A stretch of 64,000 bases of DNA from JAWXCB01 sp034440455 (GTDB lineage: Bacteria > Bacteroidota > Bacteroidia > Chitinophagales > CAIOSU01), in NCBI GenBank assembly GCA_034440455.1, contig JAWXCB010000008.1, positions 1 through 64,000 of the forward strand, read 5' to 3'. The notes below the pieces were generated by a model. That model had not been told where the DNA came from, did no database searches, and worked only from the letters and a program-made list of their open reading frames with translations. Shown piece by piece: positions 51,712-61,073 of the stretch. A program made the translations under genes and the position numbers. Position 1 is the first letter of the stretch, and every line of letters starts with the position of its first letter.

Positions 51712-52842
51712 ATGAAAAAGAAAAAAATTCTTGTACTCGGTGCCGGAATGGTAGGCAGCGCGATTGCGCTTGACCTTAGCGCTGACTACGATGTAACAGC
51801 CGCTGATAGGAGCAAAGAGTCATTGCAAGCGCTGAAATCAAAGGGCGTAAAAACTAAGCAAGAAGACCTTTCAAAAAAGAAGGAATTGCAAAAGTTGCTG
51901 AAAGGATTTGATTTGGTGGTAGGCGCAGTGCCGGGCTATCTGGGTTTTCAAACCTTGAAAACAATTATCGAAGCAAAGAAAGATGTAGTGGATATTTCCT
52001 TTTTTCCGGAAGATGCATTTTTGCTGAACAAACTTGCACAGCAAAAAGGAGTAACTACTGTAGTTGATTGTGGTGTTGCTCCCGGCTTGAGCAACATAAT
52101 TGCGGGCTATCATCACCACCGCATGATGGTGAAAAACTTTGAATGCTATGTAGGCGGATTGCCGAAAGAACGAAAACCACCGTTTGAGTATAAAGCGCCC
52201 TTCTCACCCATTGATGTGATTGAAGAATACACCCGCCCTGCGCGTCTGGTAGAAAATGATGAAGTAGTGACGTATGAAGCGCTCACGGGAATCGAACCAC
52301 TGCAATTCAAAAATATCGGAACGCTCGAAGCCTTCAATTCTGACGGATTGCGCTCGTTGATTTTTACGCTTGATATTCCCAACATGAAGGAAAAAACATT
52401 GCGCTACCCGGGACATGCTGATAAAATGCGGCTGCTTCGCGATGCAGGATTTTTTAGTCACGATGTAATTGAACTGAATGGAAGAAAATTGAAACCAATT
52501 GATTTCACTACGCAACTTATTTTCCCGCAGTGGAAATTGGAAAAGAATGAACGTGAGTTCACCGTGATGCGGGTGATTGTGGAAGGAGAAGAAAACGGCA
52601 AGCAGGTAAAGTATCAGTATGATTTGTATGATGAGTTTGATGTAAAGACAGGCGTCAGCTCGATGGCGCGTACCACAGGTTATACCTGTACAGCCGCAGT
52701 TCGTCTCGTGCTGGAAGGAGACTATAACCAAAAGGGAATTTCACCACCTGAATTTCTCGGAGCGAGAAGCGAGTGCTTTGAGTTTACAATGAAGTATTTA
52801 AAGGAAAGAAGAATATCAATCAAGCAGAGGAAAACGCATTAA
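51712..52842 (+). CDS. Saccharopine dehydrogenase family protein
   Basis: A 376-residue Rossmann-fold oxidoreductase. NAD(P) motif ILVLGAGMVGSAIALDL at the start; the family-typical VVGAVPGYLGFQTLKTIIEAKKDVVDISFF and VDCGVAPGLSNIIAGYH follow. The C-terminal half is the saccharopine-dehydrogenase C domain. Members act on saccharopine or as lysine 6-dehydrogenases; this one is closer in length to the latter, but the substrate is not determined. The ATG at 51712 (MKKKKILVL) is preferred over an in-frame TTG three codons upstream. Confidence 0.88.
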   Translation: MKKKKILVLGAGMVGSAIALDLSADYDVTAADRSKESLQALKSKGVKTKQEDLSKKKELQKLLKGFDLVVGAVPGYLGFQTLKTIIEAKKDVVDISFFPEDAFLLNKLAQQKGVTTVVDCGVAPGLSNIIAGYHHHRMMVKNFECYVGGLPKERKPPFEYKAPFSPIDVIEEYTRPARLVENDEVVTYEALTGIEPLQFKNIGTLEAFNSDGLRSLIFTLDIPNMKEKTLRYPGHADKMRLLRDAGFFSHDVIELNGRKLKPIDFTTQLIFPQWKLEKNEREFTVMRVIVEGEENGKQVKYQYDLYDEFDVKTGVSSMARTTGYTCTAAVRLVLEGDYNQKGISPPEFLGARSECFEFTMKYLKERRISIKQRKTH

Positions 52843-52870
52843 CAAATCGGCATATCGGCAAATTATCGAA

Positions 52871-53374
52871 TCACTCCATCTCCACCAGCACCGTTCCTTT
52901 CTCCACCGCATCACCCTGCTTGACAAGAATTTTTTTCACAGTTCCGTCACAGGGCGATTTGATTGTGTTCTCCATCTTCATCGCTTCAAGTATCAGCACG
53001 GCATCTCCTTTCTTTAATTGCTGACCTTCCTGCACATCCACCCGCAACACTTTTCCGGGCATGGGTGCTTTAATATTTCCAACGGTTAGTGCAGCTTGCT
53101 TTGTCATGCCCATTTGCTGCAACAGCAAATCCAATTTGTCCTTCACCGTTACAGCGTACTCATTGCCATTCACTTTAATGGTCAACTTTTTTTCCGCAGG
53201 CGATTGGTCAACTACTTCAACATTGAATGATTTGTTTTCGTGCAACACATGAAACTCATTTGCGCGAATACGCGCAATATCTAATTCAACAGCTTTTCCA
53301 TTCAGCGTGAATTTGCCGTTGTCATTTTCAATAGCGTATTCTTTTCCGTTGATGGTTACTTTCCAAAGCTGCAT
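52871..53374 (-). CDS. Biotin carboxyl carrier-type protein
   Basis: A 167-residue biotinylated carrier subunit of an acyl-CoA carboxylase. The N-terminal ~80 residues form a small beta domain (WKVTINGKEYAIENDNGKF). A low-complexity link leads to the biotinyl domain at about 98-167, with MPGKVLRVDVQEGQQLKKGD and the biotin-lysine motif LEAMKMENTIK near residue 131. It probably serves an acetyl-/propionyl-CoA carboxylase whose other subunits lie elsewhere. The upstream frame before the ATG at 53374 is not conserved. Confidence 0.88.
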   Translation of the reverse strand: MQLWKVTINGKEYAIENDNGKFTLNGKAVELDIARIRANEFHVLHENKSFNVEVVDQSPAEKKLTIKVNGNEYAVTVKDKLDLLLQQMGMTKQAALTVGNIKAPMPGKVLRVDVQEGQQLKKGDAVLILEAMKMENTIKSPCDGTVKKILVKQGDAVEKGTVLVEME

Positions 53375-53494
53375 AATCAAAATGAAATTTTCTCTGCGCC
53401 TTTGCGTCTCAGCGTGAAATAAAAACAGTCCGCAAGTTAGCAAATACGCCATTGGGCGGGAATTGGTAATTTAGGCATCCTCAAAATTTTTAAA

Positions 53495-56065
53495 ATGAAT
53501 TTACGGTTTAGATTACTCCTTCCTTTCATCTTGATTTTAGCCGCGTGCGGCACATCTAAAAAAACGCAAAAAGACGACACGCTTTCTTTTCATCTTGATG
53601 ATATTGAAATCTCGCCTAAGGGCGAATATCAGGCAACAGCGACTCGTGTAAATGATTTGCTGCACACCTCGCTCAATGTAAGTTTTGATTTTGAAAAGCA
53701 GCAATTGAAAGGAAATGCCGTGCTCACGCTGAAGCCTTATGCAAAGCCAGTTTCCTCGCTTGAACTTGATGCAAAAGGATTCGACATTCTGAAAGTGGAA
53801 ATATTTGACGGCAGCAATCGAACACCGCTCACGTACTATTATGATTCGCTGAAGTTGAAAATTGATTTGCGCAAAACCTATACAGAGAAAGATACTTACA
53901 CCGTGCAGATTGATTACATCGCAAAGCCAAATGAACTTGCTAAAGGCGGCAGCGCGGCAATCACTTCCGACAAAGGATTGTACTTCATCAACCCGCAGGG
54001 GAAAGAAAAAAACAAACCATTTCAAATCTGGACGCAGGGCGAAACGGAAGCCTCTTCGTGCTGGTTTCCCACGATTGACAAGCCTTATGAAAAAACTACG
54101 CAGGAAATTTTCATCACCGTTCCCGATACATTAGTGACCCTATCAAATGGAATTCTTGCGCGCTCCACAAAAAATGCTGACGGCACGCGCACCGACTATT
54201 GGAAAATGGAGATGCCACATGCGCCTTATCTCTTTATGATGGCGGTGAGTGATTTTGCTGTAGTAAAAGATGCCTGGCGCAATCTCGAAGTGAATTACTA
54301 CGTGGAGAAGCAATTTGAACCGTATGCAAAAAATATTTTCGGCAACACGCCTGAGATGATGGAGTTCTATTCCAAGCTGCTCAACTATGATTTTCCTTGG
54401 CAGAAATACGCGCAGGTAACTGTGCGCGATTATGTTTCTGGCGCGATGGAAAATACTACTGCAACTGTTTTCTTCGACAATATGCAAATGACAAAGCGCG
54501 AGTTGATTGATAAAAATTTTGAAGACATCATTGCGCACGAATTATTTCATCAATGGTTTGGCGACATTGTAACATGCGAATCATGGTCGAATCTTTCGCT
54601 CAATGAAGGCTTTGCTACTTACGGAGAATATTTATGGGCGGAATATAAATATGGCAAAGATGAAGCGGAACGTCAACGCGCGGACATGCTTCAGCAATAT
54701 CTTTCAGAAGCATGGATGTACAAGCGACCGATTTTTGATTTTCACTATGATGACAAGGAAGATATGTTTGATTCGCACTCCTATTCTAAAGGCGGATTGG
54801 TGCTGCACATGCTGCGGAATTATTTGGGCGATGCAGTTTTTTTCAAAGGGCTGAATCATTATCTCACAAAACACGCATTCAAAAGCGTGGAGGTGCATGA
54901 CCTGCGCATCGCGCTGGAAGAAGCGAGCGGTGAAGATTTGAATTGGTTTTTCAATCAATGGTTTCTTTCCCCCGGGCATCCTGAACTTGAAGTGAGCTAC
55001 TACTACACGGAAGCAGAAGGAACGCTTTCTGTAACGATTGAGCAGGTGCAGGAGAGCAAGTCGCCTGTGTTTCGTCTGCCGCTTGCAATTGATATTTATG
55101 CAGGCGCTGATTTGCAAAAGGAAAGTGTCGTGTTGGAAAATAAATCACACACCTTTGATTTCAAAACGAGCAAGAAGCCTGACCTTGTAAATATTGACGC
55201 AGAAAAAAATCTGCTTTGCGAAATCAATGACTACAAAAGTGTTGATGAATATGCAGCGCAGTATGATAAAGCGCCCGGGTATAGAAACAAAGAAGAAGCG
55301 TTGACGCAACTTGCATTACAGCAGGATAAGCCGCTCGCAAATGAAAAACTGATTGTCGCTTTGCAAGACCAATTTTGGGCATTGCGCAAATTGGCGGTAG
55401 AGAAAATCAATCTCACTGATGAAACGAAACCATTGCTTGCGAAAGTTGCGGACAGTGATACGCATCCGCAAGTGCGGGCTGCTGCAATCCGCAGGCTGAA
55501 TGAAACAGCGAGTATAACATACACAGAACTCTATAAAAAAGCGCTTGCAGACAGTTCAATCCAAGTGAATGCAGATGCGCTGGATGCCTTGTATGTTATT
55601 GACAGCAGCGCAGCGCTCGCAGCCGCAGCACAGTTTGAAGAGTTGAATGCGATAGCAATCATCGCCTCAGTTGGACATATCTATGCCTCAATAGGTGGAG
55701 AAGAAAAGCAAAGCTACTTTGAAGAAAAAGTTTACGCTGCCGTTGGTTATGCGCGTTTCAGCGTGTTGAGCGATTATGGTGATTTTCTGAAAGTGAAAAA
55801 TGAAACAATCGTTCGCAAAGGTGCAGCGACATTAGAGGATATTGCTTTGAATGCAGGCTCATCGTGGGAACGCTTTGTAGCAACGAATGCGCTGTATGAA
55901 TTGAGAAAGGATTTCGATGAAAAATTAGAGAGCAAAGCAAAAAGCAACGAAGCAGACGCGCAAGTAATTCCTGCATTGATTGAAGAACTGCAAACCAAAT
56001 TGGATAAGATTATTGCCGCTGAAAAAGATGCTTCGCTGCTGAAACGATATGGAAATTTTAAGTAA
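53495..56065 (+). CDS. M1 family metallopeptidase (aminopeptidase N-like lipoprotein)
   Basis: An 856-residue zinc aminopeptidase. A lipobox LILAACG near residue 18 anchors it to a membrane. The N-terminal beta saddle domain carries NELAKGGSAAI. The substrate-binding exopeptidase motif GAMENTT is present, and the active site is IIAHELFHQWFGD followed by 18 residues and the third ligand in LNEGFAT (HExxH-x18-E; His near 348). A C-terminal HEAT/ARM-like part (about 590-840) completes the fold. It removes N-terminal residues from peptides in the periplasm or at the surface, supporting peptide nutrition. Convergent with the DUF4105 gene. Confidence 0.95.
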   Translation: MNLRFRLLLPFILILAACGTSKKTQKDDTLSFHLDDIEISPKGEYQATATRVNDLLHTSLNVSFDFEKQQLKGNAVLTLKPYAKPVSSLELDAKGFDILKVEIFDGSNRTPLTYYYDSLKLKIDLRKTYTEKDTYTVQIDYIAKPNELAKGGSAAITSDKGLYFINPQGKEKNKPFQIWTQGETEASSCWFPTIDKPYEKTTQEIFITVPDTLVTLSNGILARSTKNADGTRTDYWKMEMPHAPYLFMMAVSDFAVVKDAWRNLEVNYYVEKQFEPYAKNIFGNTPEMMEFYSKLLNYDFPWQKYAQVTVRDYVSGAMENTTATVFFDNMQMTKRELIDKNFEDIIAHELFHQWFGDIVTCESWSNLSLNEGFATYGEYLWAEYKYGKDEAERQRADMLQQYLSEAWMYKRPIFDFHYDDKEDMFDSHSYSKGGLVLHMLRNYLGDAVFFKGLNHYLTKHAFKSVEVHDLRIALEEASGEDLNWFFNQWFLSPGHPELEVSYYYTEAEGTLSVTIEQVQESKSPVFRLPLAIDIYAGADLQKESVVLENKSHTFDFKTSKKPDLVNIDAEKNLLCEINDYKSVDEYAAQYDKAPGYRNKEEALTQLALQQDKPLANEKLIVALQDQFWALRKLAVEKINLTDETKPLLAKVADSDTHPQVRAAAIRRLNETASITYTELYKKALADSSIQVNADALDALYVIDSSAALAAAAQFEELNAIAIIASVGHIYASIGGEEKQSYFEEKVYAAVGYARFSVLSDYGDFLKVKNETIVRKGAATLEDIALNAGSSWERFVATNALYELRKDFDEKLESKAKSNEADAQVIPALIEELQTKLDKIIAAEKDASLLKRYGNFK

Positions 56066-57214
56066 TCACTTTTTGTAAATAACCCAACTCCGCATCATCA
56101 GCACAAACATAATCGGATAGAATGCAGCATTGAATTGTTGCGGAATAAAAGTAAACCCTCCGATGAATGCAATCGAAGTGATGATTGCAGAAACGAAAAA
56201 ATAATTCTTCACCCACTTCAGTTTTTTTGAGAATGGCAACAGCGCGGCAAAAATCAAATGTGTTGGAATTGCCCAAAGCAAGTTATAATTCCGGGCGGCA
56301 TGATGGTCGGAGAAGAAAGAGATGTACGCAATCACTATCCCTGCAAGACCAACAAGCGCAAACAAAACAATATCGGCTGCAAAAGAAATTTTGGCTTTCC
56401 GAAAATCAAAAACTGTTTTGAGTAAGAACGAAAGAAATAGCAACCAAAAAATGTAAATAGGTGCGAAATATTTTTGTTCTGTTTTTTCCTGCTCCGCGTT
56501 GTAAATAGTTGCGGATTCTTTGGTGAGAGGTGTGGATGAATCTCCTTCTACAATTTTTGCGTGCTGAAATCCCTGTCGGAGATAATCGGGCAGGAACATG
56601 TAATAGTAAGGTCGTGTGGGCGTGTCAATCACTGAACTCAAGGCCAAATCAATTCCGAAATCACCCCACGGTTGTTGCCCCAAATACAAATCCATCAACT
56701 CGCGGAACGTGAAAGGATGAGGAATGTGTGTAGAATCGAAAACGATATTTCCATTCGTGACCTTTATCAATATATCTCGGATGCGCGTGGCGCAATTGTC
56801 GTAGATATAATCGTAACGATACTCGCGGTTTTCGGGAAGGTAATTTTCTTCCAGCAACTCAAAGAGTTGTTGCTTTTGCGCTTGTGTGAGTTGCAGTACA
56901 TCTTCAAACACCGAGCGGTTTTCATACACATACGCCCGCACAAAATATTTTGTAGGCGATACGCTCAACATAAAGATGGGTCTGCCTTTGGCGTAATTAG
57001 AATAGAAGTTGGGCTGGTCGAAATCAAATGTTCCGTAGTTGTAAGTGCGGTCAATTCTGTTTTGCGGATCATACACGCGCAACGCGCTGTGACCGAAAGC
57101 TGAATACAACTCCGTTCCCGCTGAACAGGTAATCAGGCTGATTTGAGATGCAGAAGATAGTTGAGGTTGTGCGTTTGCTATAAAATCAGAAACACAAAAA
57201 AATAAAAATATCAT
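56066..57214 (-). CDS. DUF4105 domain-containing membrane protein
   Basis: A 382-residue protein with a signal-like N-terminus (about 1-17, ending ANAQ). The DUF4105 domain (about 20-225) has ISLITCSAGTELYSAFGHSALRVYDP, TYNYGTFDF and YDYIYDNCATRIRDILIKV; a Cys (DNC) and a His (FGHS) resemble a papain-like pair, so an enzymatic role is possible but unproven. Five or so membrane helices follow (about 255-382). The ATG at 57214 is chosen; the longer frame upstream is repeat-like DNA with several short CAAGGGGGACTT blocks. Confidence 0.82.
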   Translation of the reverse strand: MIFLFFCVSDFIANAQPQLSSASQISLITCSAGTELYSAFGHSALRVYDPQNRIDRTYNYGTFDFDQPNFYSNYAKGRPIFMLSVSPTKYFVRAYVYENRSVFEDVLQLTQAQKQQLFELLEENYLPENREYRYDYIYDNCATRIRDILIKVTNGNIVFDSTHIPHPFTFRELMDLYLGQQPWGDFGIDLALSSVIDTPTRPYYYMFLPDYLRQGFQHAKIVEGDSSTPLTKESATIYNAEQEKTEQKYFAPIYIFWLLFLSFLLKTVFDFRKAKISFAADIVLFALVGLAGIVIAYISFFSDHHAARNYNLLWAIPTHLIFAALLPFSKKLKWVKNYFFVSAIITSIAFIGGFTFIPQQFNAAFYPIMFVLMMRSWVIYKK

Positions 57215-57366
57215 CCCCCTGCCTGCGCTCATAGCTAATGCACTCCCCCTTCGCAAACCCGCAATCCATTCGCACAAGGGGGACTTAAAAGCAGCTCGTT
57301 CACATGCCCTTGCAAGGGGGACTTTCAAATTCACAATACCCAACACCCGACATCCAACACTCATAA

Positions 57367-59205
57367 TCAAAACGCTTGTAAGTCAACTAATTTTTTATAT
57401 ACGCCCTCATGGGCCATCAGGCTGATGTGGTTGCCGCGCTCCATAATTTTTCCATCCTGCAACACCACAATTTCATCGGCATACTGAATTGTAGAAAGAC
57501 GGTGCGCGATGACAATCGAAGTGCGATGCTCCATGAGTTTGTAAACGGCATCCTGCACGAGTTTTTCACTTTCCGTATCGAGCGAGGAAGTGGCTTCATC
57601 CAAAATCAAAATGGGGGGGTCGTTTAAAATCGCTCTTGCAATGGTGAGCCGCTGCCGTTCGCCCCCGCTGAGTTTGTGCCCGCGGTCGCCAATCACAGTG
57701 TCGTAGCCTTGTTCCATCCGGATGATGAAATCATGCGCGTTCGCAACTTTTGCTGCATTGATAATATCTTCACGCGAAGCATTTTCAACTCCAAATGCGA
57801 TGTTGTTGTAAACCGTATCGTTAAACAAAATGGACTCTTGCGTAACAACGCCCATTAGTTTTCGCAGGTCGGGTAATTTGTAGTCTTTGATGTCAATGCC
57901 ATCCAGCAAAATTTCACCTTGCACAGGGTCGTAAAAGCGCGGAATCAAATCCACTAAGGAAGATTTGCCCGCGCCCGATTGACCAACCAGCGCCACCATC
58001 TTGCCTTTTTTTATCGTGAGGTTGATGTCTTCAAGCACGCGCTTGTCGTCAAAGTTGTAATAGGCAAACGACACGTTTCTGAATTCAATTTGAGCATTGA
58101 ACGTGTTCACGCTTTTTGCATCCGGCTTTTGCACGATGCGAATATCCGCGTCAAGAATTTTTGTGATGCGGTCAACAGAGGCAAGCCCTTTTTGAATGTT
58201 GTAATACGCGCCTGAAAAAGATTTTGCAGGTTGAATCAACTGTGAAAAAATCACCATGAAGCCGATGAATGTTTCCGCTTCCAGGGCGCTGTCAGCGCTC
58301 AACACTAATCTGCCGCCAAACCACAGCACCGTAACCACAATCGTGATTCCCAAAAATTCAGAAAGCGGTGAGGAGAGGTCTCTCTTTCTGAATGCGCGCG
58401 TCATGGTTTTGTAATATGACTCGTTGGATTCGTTGAACTTATTAAGCTGATATTTTTCAGCGGTAAATGCTTTTACGATGCGCATCCCCGAAAGCGATTC
58501 TTCCACCACCGAAATCATTTCACTCAATCGTGATTGCGCTTTTGATGCGGAGCGTTTCAGGCTTTTGCCAATGCGACCGACAACAAGCGCAGTGAGCACA
58601 ATCATCGCCAGCACAAACACCGTTAGTTGCGGACTCATATAGAGCATCGCTCCGAGAAATACTAAAATGTTAATCGGCTCTTTGAACGTGATTTCGAGTG
58701 TGCTGATGATGCTGTATTCAATTTCCTGCACATCGGCAGTCATGCGCGTGAGGATGTCGCCCTTGCGCTCTTTGGAAAAATAAGAGAGCGGCAGCGTGAG
58801 CAGTTTTGAAAAAAGTTTTTCGCGGATGTCGCGCACTGCGCCATTGCGCAGCGGGGCAAGTTCAAACATGGCGAAATAACGAAACAGGTTTTTCAGAAAG
58901 AAAACGACAATCACTATAATACAGATGGAAACAAGCGCTTGTGTTTTACCTTGCTCCACAATGATTTTAATAAAATGATGGTCGAATAAATCCAGCGCGT
59001 AGCTAATGGAAATTTTGAAAACAGGCTCTGCTGGAATAGCAGTTTGCGGTCCGATTTCTTTATCGAACAACAACTTCAGAAAAGGAATCAGCATCGCAAT
59101 TGATGCTAAAGAGAAAATGCTGGAGAGCAGGTTGAACAGCACATTTAATGCCGCCAGCGCAGAGTATTTCCGCACATATTCAAGAATTCGCAGGAAGCCG
59201 CTCAT
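57367..59205 (-). CDS. ABC exporter, fused membrane and ATPase domains (MsbA-like)
   Basis: A 612-residue half-transporter. Six membrane helices (about residues 17-330) include the type I exporter intracellular loop with LPLSYFSKERKGDILTRMTADVQEIE. The nucleotide-binding domain (about 365-612) has Walker A VALVGQSGAGKSS, Q-loop VVTQES, signature LSGGERQRLTIARAIL, Walker B PILILDEATSSLD and the H-loop IVIAHRLST. It is most like MsbA/lipid A-type flippases, though drug export cannot be excluded. The ATG at 59205 (MSGFLRIL) removes an upstream leader rich in repeat DNA. Confidence 0.92.
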   Translation of the reverse strand: MSGFLRILEYVRKYSALAALNVLFNLLSSIFSLASIAMLIPFLKLLFDKEIGPQTAIPAEPVFKISISYALDLFDHHFIKIIVEQGKTQALVSICIIVIVVFFLKNLFRYFAMFELAPLRNGAVRDIREKLFSKLLTLPLSYFSKERKGDILTRMTADVQEIEYSIISTLEITFKEPINILVFLGAMLYMSPQLTVFVLAMIVLTALVVGRIGKSLKRSASKAQSRLSEMISVVEESLSGMRIVKAFTAEKYQLNKFNESNESYYKTMTRAFRKRDLSSPLSEFLGITIVVTVLWFGGRLVLSADSALEAETFIGFMVIFSQLIQPAKSFSGAYYNIQKGLASVDRITKILDADIRIVQKPDAKSVNTFNAQIEFRNVSFAYYNFDDKRVLEDINLTIKKGKMVALVGQSGAGKSSLVDLIPRFYDPVQGEILLDGIDIKDYKLPDLRKLMGVVTQESILFNDTVYNNIAFGVENASREDIINAAKVANAHDFIIRMEQGYDTVIGDRGHKLSGGERQRLTIARAILNDPPILILDEATSSLDTESEKLVQDAVYKLMEHRTSIVIAHRLSTIQYADEIVVLQDGKIMERGNHISLMAHEGVYKKLVDLQAF

Positions 59206-59254
59206 GGTGTAAAGTTGGAGATTTAAAACGGAGGGAGGAAATTGGAGAATACGA

Positions 59255-59352
59255 AACCGCAGAGGAAGCAAAGAAAATCCACGCAGAGGTAAAAGAGTTC
59301 TCTCGTTGCATTCTCCTTTTCCTCTGCACAAACCTCTGCGAACTCTGCGGTT
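59255..59352. repeat. Large imperfect palindrome of the AACCGC...GCGGTT family
   Basis: Bases 59255-59352 start AACCGCAGAGG and end CTCTGCGGTT, with inner CACGCAGAGGT and ACCTCTGCG motifs. It is the second copy of the element at 34286-34362. It lies in the divergent region between the ABC exporter and rbfA. Confidence 0.65.
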
Positions 59353-59416
59353 CCTGTATTTCGCTCCGACTTCCTACTTTACGTTATCTTTATCCGCCAC
59401 TCTACAATTTTCATTC

Positions 59417-59776
59417 ATGTCAACGAGAAGACAACAAAAAGTAAGCAGCCTGATTCAGGAAGAACTCAGTGAAATTTTTCAACGGCACGGCTCTACATAT
59501 TATCACAACGCATTTGTCACCATTACGGGCGTGGAAATTTCACCTGATTTGTTGGTAGCCAAAATTCACCTGAGCATCTTCAATGTGAAAGACAAAGAGA
59601 AAAGTCTGGAAGACATCCGGTCAAACACGCATGAAATCAGAAGGCATCTCGGAAACAAAATGCGCTTTCACCTGCGCAGGATTCCCGAATTACTTTTTTT
59701 TATTGATGATTCTATTGAAAATGCGATGCGCGTGAATGAGTTGCTAAAGGGTATTGACAAAACTTCAGGAAAGTAG
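59417..59776 (+). CDS. rbfA: 30S ribosome-binding factor RbfA
   Basis: A 119-residue KH-fold protein needed for late 30S maturation and 5' processing of 16S rRNA. Typical: KVSSLIQEELSEIFQRHG at the start and VTITGVEISPDLLVAKIHLSIFN in the middle. The ATG at 59417 matches the family start; the frame upstream is not conserved. Followed 61 bases later by a LolC-like permease, and in Bacteroidota these two are often neighbours. Confidence 0.94.
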   Translation: MSTRRQQKVSSLIQEELSEIFQRHGSTYYHNAFVTITGVEISPDLLVAKIHLSIFNVKDKEKSLEDIRSNTHEIRRHLGNKMRFHLRRIPELLFFIDDSIENAMRVNELLKGIDKTSGK

Positions 59777-59837
59777 CTCAGTTTTGTAATCAAGTTGGTT
59801 TAGCATTATCGAATCACCGAATTATCGAATCAACAAA

Positions 59838-61073
59838 TTGAATCCCCTCCTTTTTCAAATCGCCTTCCGTTACCTCGTTTCTAAAAAATCCACGAACGCT
59901 ATCAACTGGATTAGCCGCGTGGCAATGACCGGCATGGGATTCGGCACGATGGCGCTCATCCTTGTGCTGTCGGTGTTCAATGGCTTTGAAGGATTGGTGA
60001 TTTCGCTTTATTATGCGTTCAATCCCGATGTGCAGATTACAGCCAATGAAGGAAAAGTTTTTTCGATAGATGAACAAACGCTCAATAAAATTGCTTCGCT
60101 AAATGAGGTGGAACATGTAGCACAGGCGTTGGAAGAAAATGTGATTCTGAAATACAAAGACCACGAATACATTGCATCTATCAAAGGCGTTGACCGTGCA
60201 TACGAGCAGGTGACAGGCGTGCAGGAAAAAATGGTGGACGGAAAATTTGTTTTGTCTGAAAACGGAATCAACTATGCGGTGCTTGGCGCGGGCGTGGCGG
60301 GTTCGCTGCTGGTGGATGTGGAGAATACGCTGCAAACTATTCAGGTGTATTTGCCGCGCAGGGGAAAAGAAACAATGTCGCTTGACCCTTCGCAGGCATT
60401 CATCAAAAAAAATATTCAGCCTTCGGGAGTTTTTTCCATTCAACAGGAATTTGACAGTAAATACATGCTCGTGCCTTTGGACTTTGTGCGCGAGTTGCTG
60501 AATTATGAAAAAGAAGTTTCCGCGCTTGAACTGAAGCTGAAACCCGCTGCCGATGCAGACGAAGTGAAAATACAACTCGCGAAAATTTTGGGCGCAGGCT
60601 TTTCGATTAAAGACCGCTACGAGCAAAATAAATTTCTCTACCGCGTGATGCGCATGGAGAAGTGGGCAGTGTATGCAATCCTCTCGCTCATTTTAGTGAT
60701 TGCTGCTTTTAATATTATCGGCTCGCTTTCGATGCTGGTGATTGAAAAAACAAAAGACATCGCCATCCTGAAAACAATGGGCGCAGACAACGGCATGATT
60801 CGCAAAATTTTTCTGCTTGAAGGATTGCTCACCTCGCTCACGGGAAGTCTTGCGGGCGCGCTGATGGCAGTGCTGCTGTGCGTAATCCAAATTCAATTCC
60901 ACGTTATCAAACTGCAAGGCAGCGGCACGTTTGTGATTGACGCTTACCCGGTAGAAATGCAGGGAAAGGATTTTCTGCTGGTGGGAATAACAGTAATTGT
61001 GATTGCTGTCGCCACGTCCTGGTTGCCTGCGCAACGCGCGGCTTCGCGCAGCGCGATTATAGTTCGAGAATAG
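59838..61073 (+). CDS. LolC/E-like ABC transporter permease (FtsX domain)
   Basis: A 411-residue inner-membrane protein with four membrane helices. The first is near residue 24-50 (MTGMGFGTMALILVLSVFNGFE), followed by a ~230-residue periplasmic MacB-PCD-type domain and a C-terminal FtsX core (AILSLILVIAAFNIIGSLSMLVIEKTKDIAILKTMGA). These permeases pair with a LolD-like ATPase to release lipoproteins from the inner membrane. The start appears to be TTG at 59838. The last 17 bases overlap the convergent epimerase gene. Confidence 0.9.
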   Translation: MNPLLFQIAFRYLVSKKSTNAINWISRVAMTGMGFGTMALILVLSVFNGFEGLVISLYYAFNPDVQITANEGKVFSIDEQTLNKIASLNEVEHVAQALEENVILKYKDHEYIASIKGVDRAYEQVTGVQEKMVDGKFVLSENGINYAVLGAGVAGSLLVDVENTLQTIQVYLPRRGKETMSLDPSQAFIKKNIQPSGVFSIQQEFDSKYMLVPLDFVRELLNYEKEVSALELKLKPAADADEVKIQLAKILGAGFSIKDRYEQNKFLYRVMRMEKWAVYAILSLILVIAAFNIIGSLSMLVIEKTKDIAILKTMGADNGMIRKIFLLEGLLTSLTGSLAGALMAVLLCVIQIQFHVIKLQGSGTFVIDAYPVEMQGKDFLLVGITVIVIAVATSWLPAQRAASRSAIIVRE

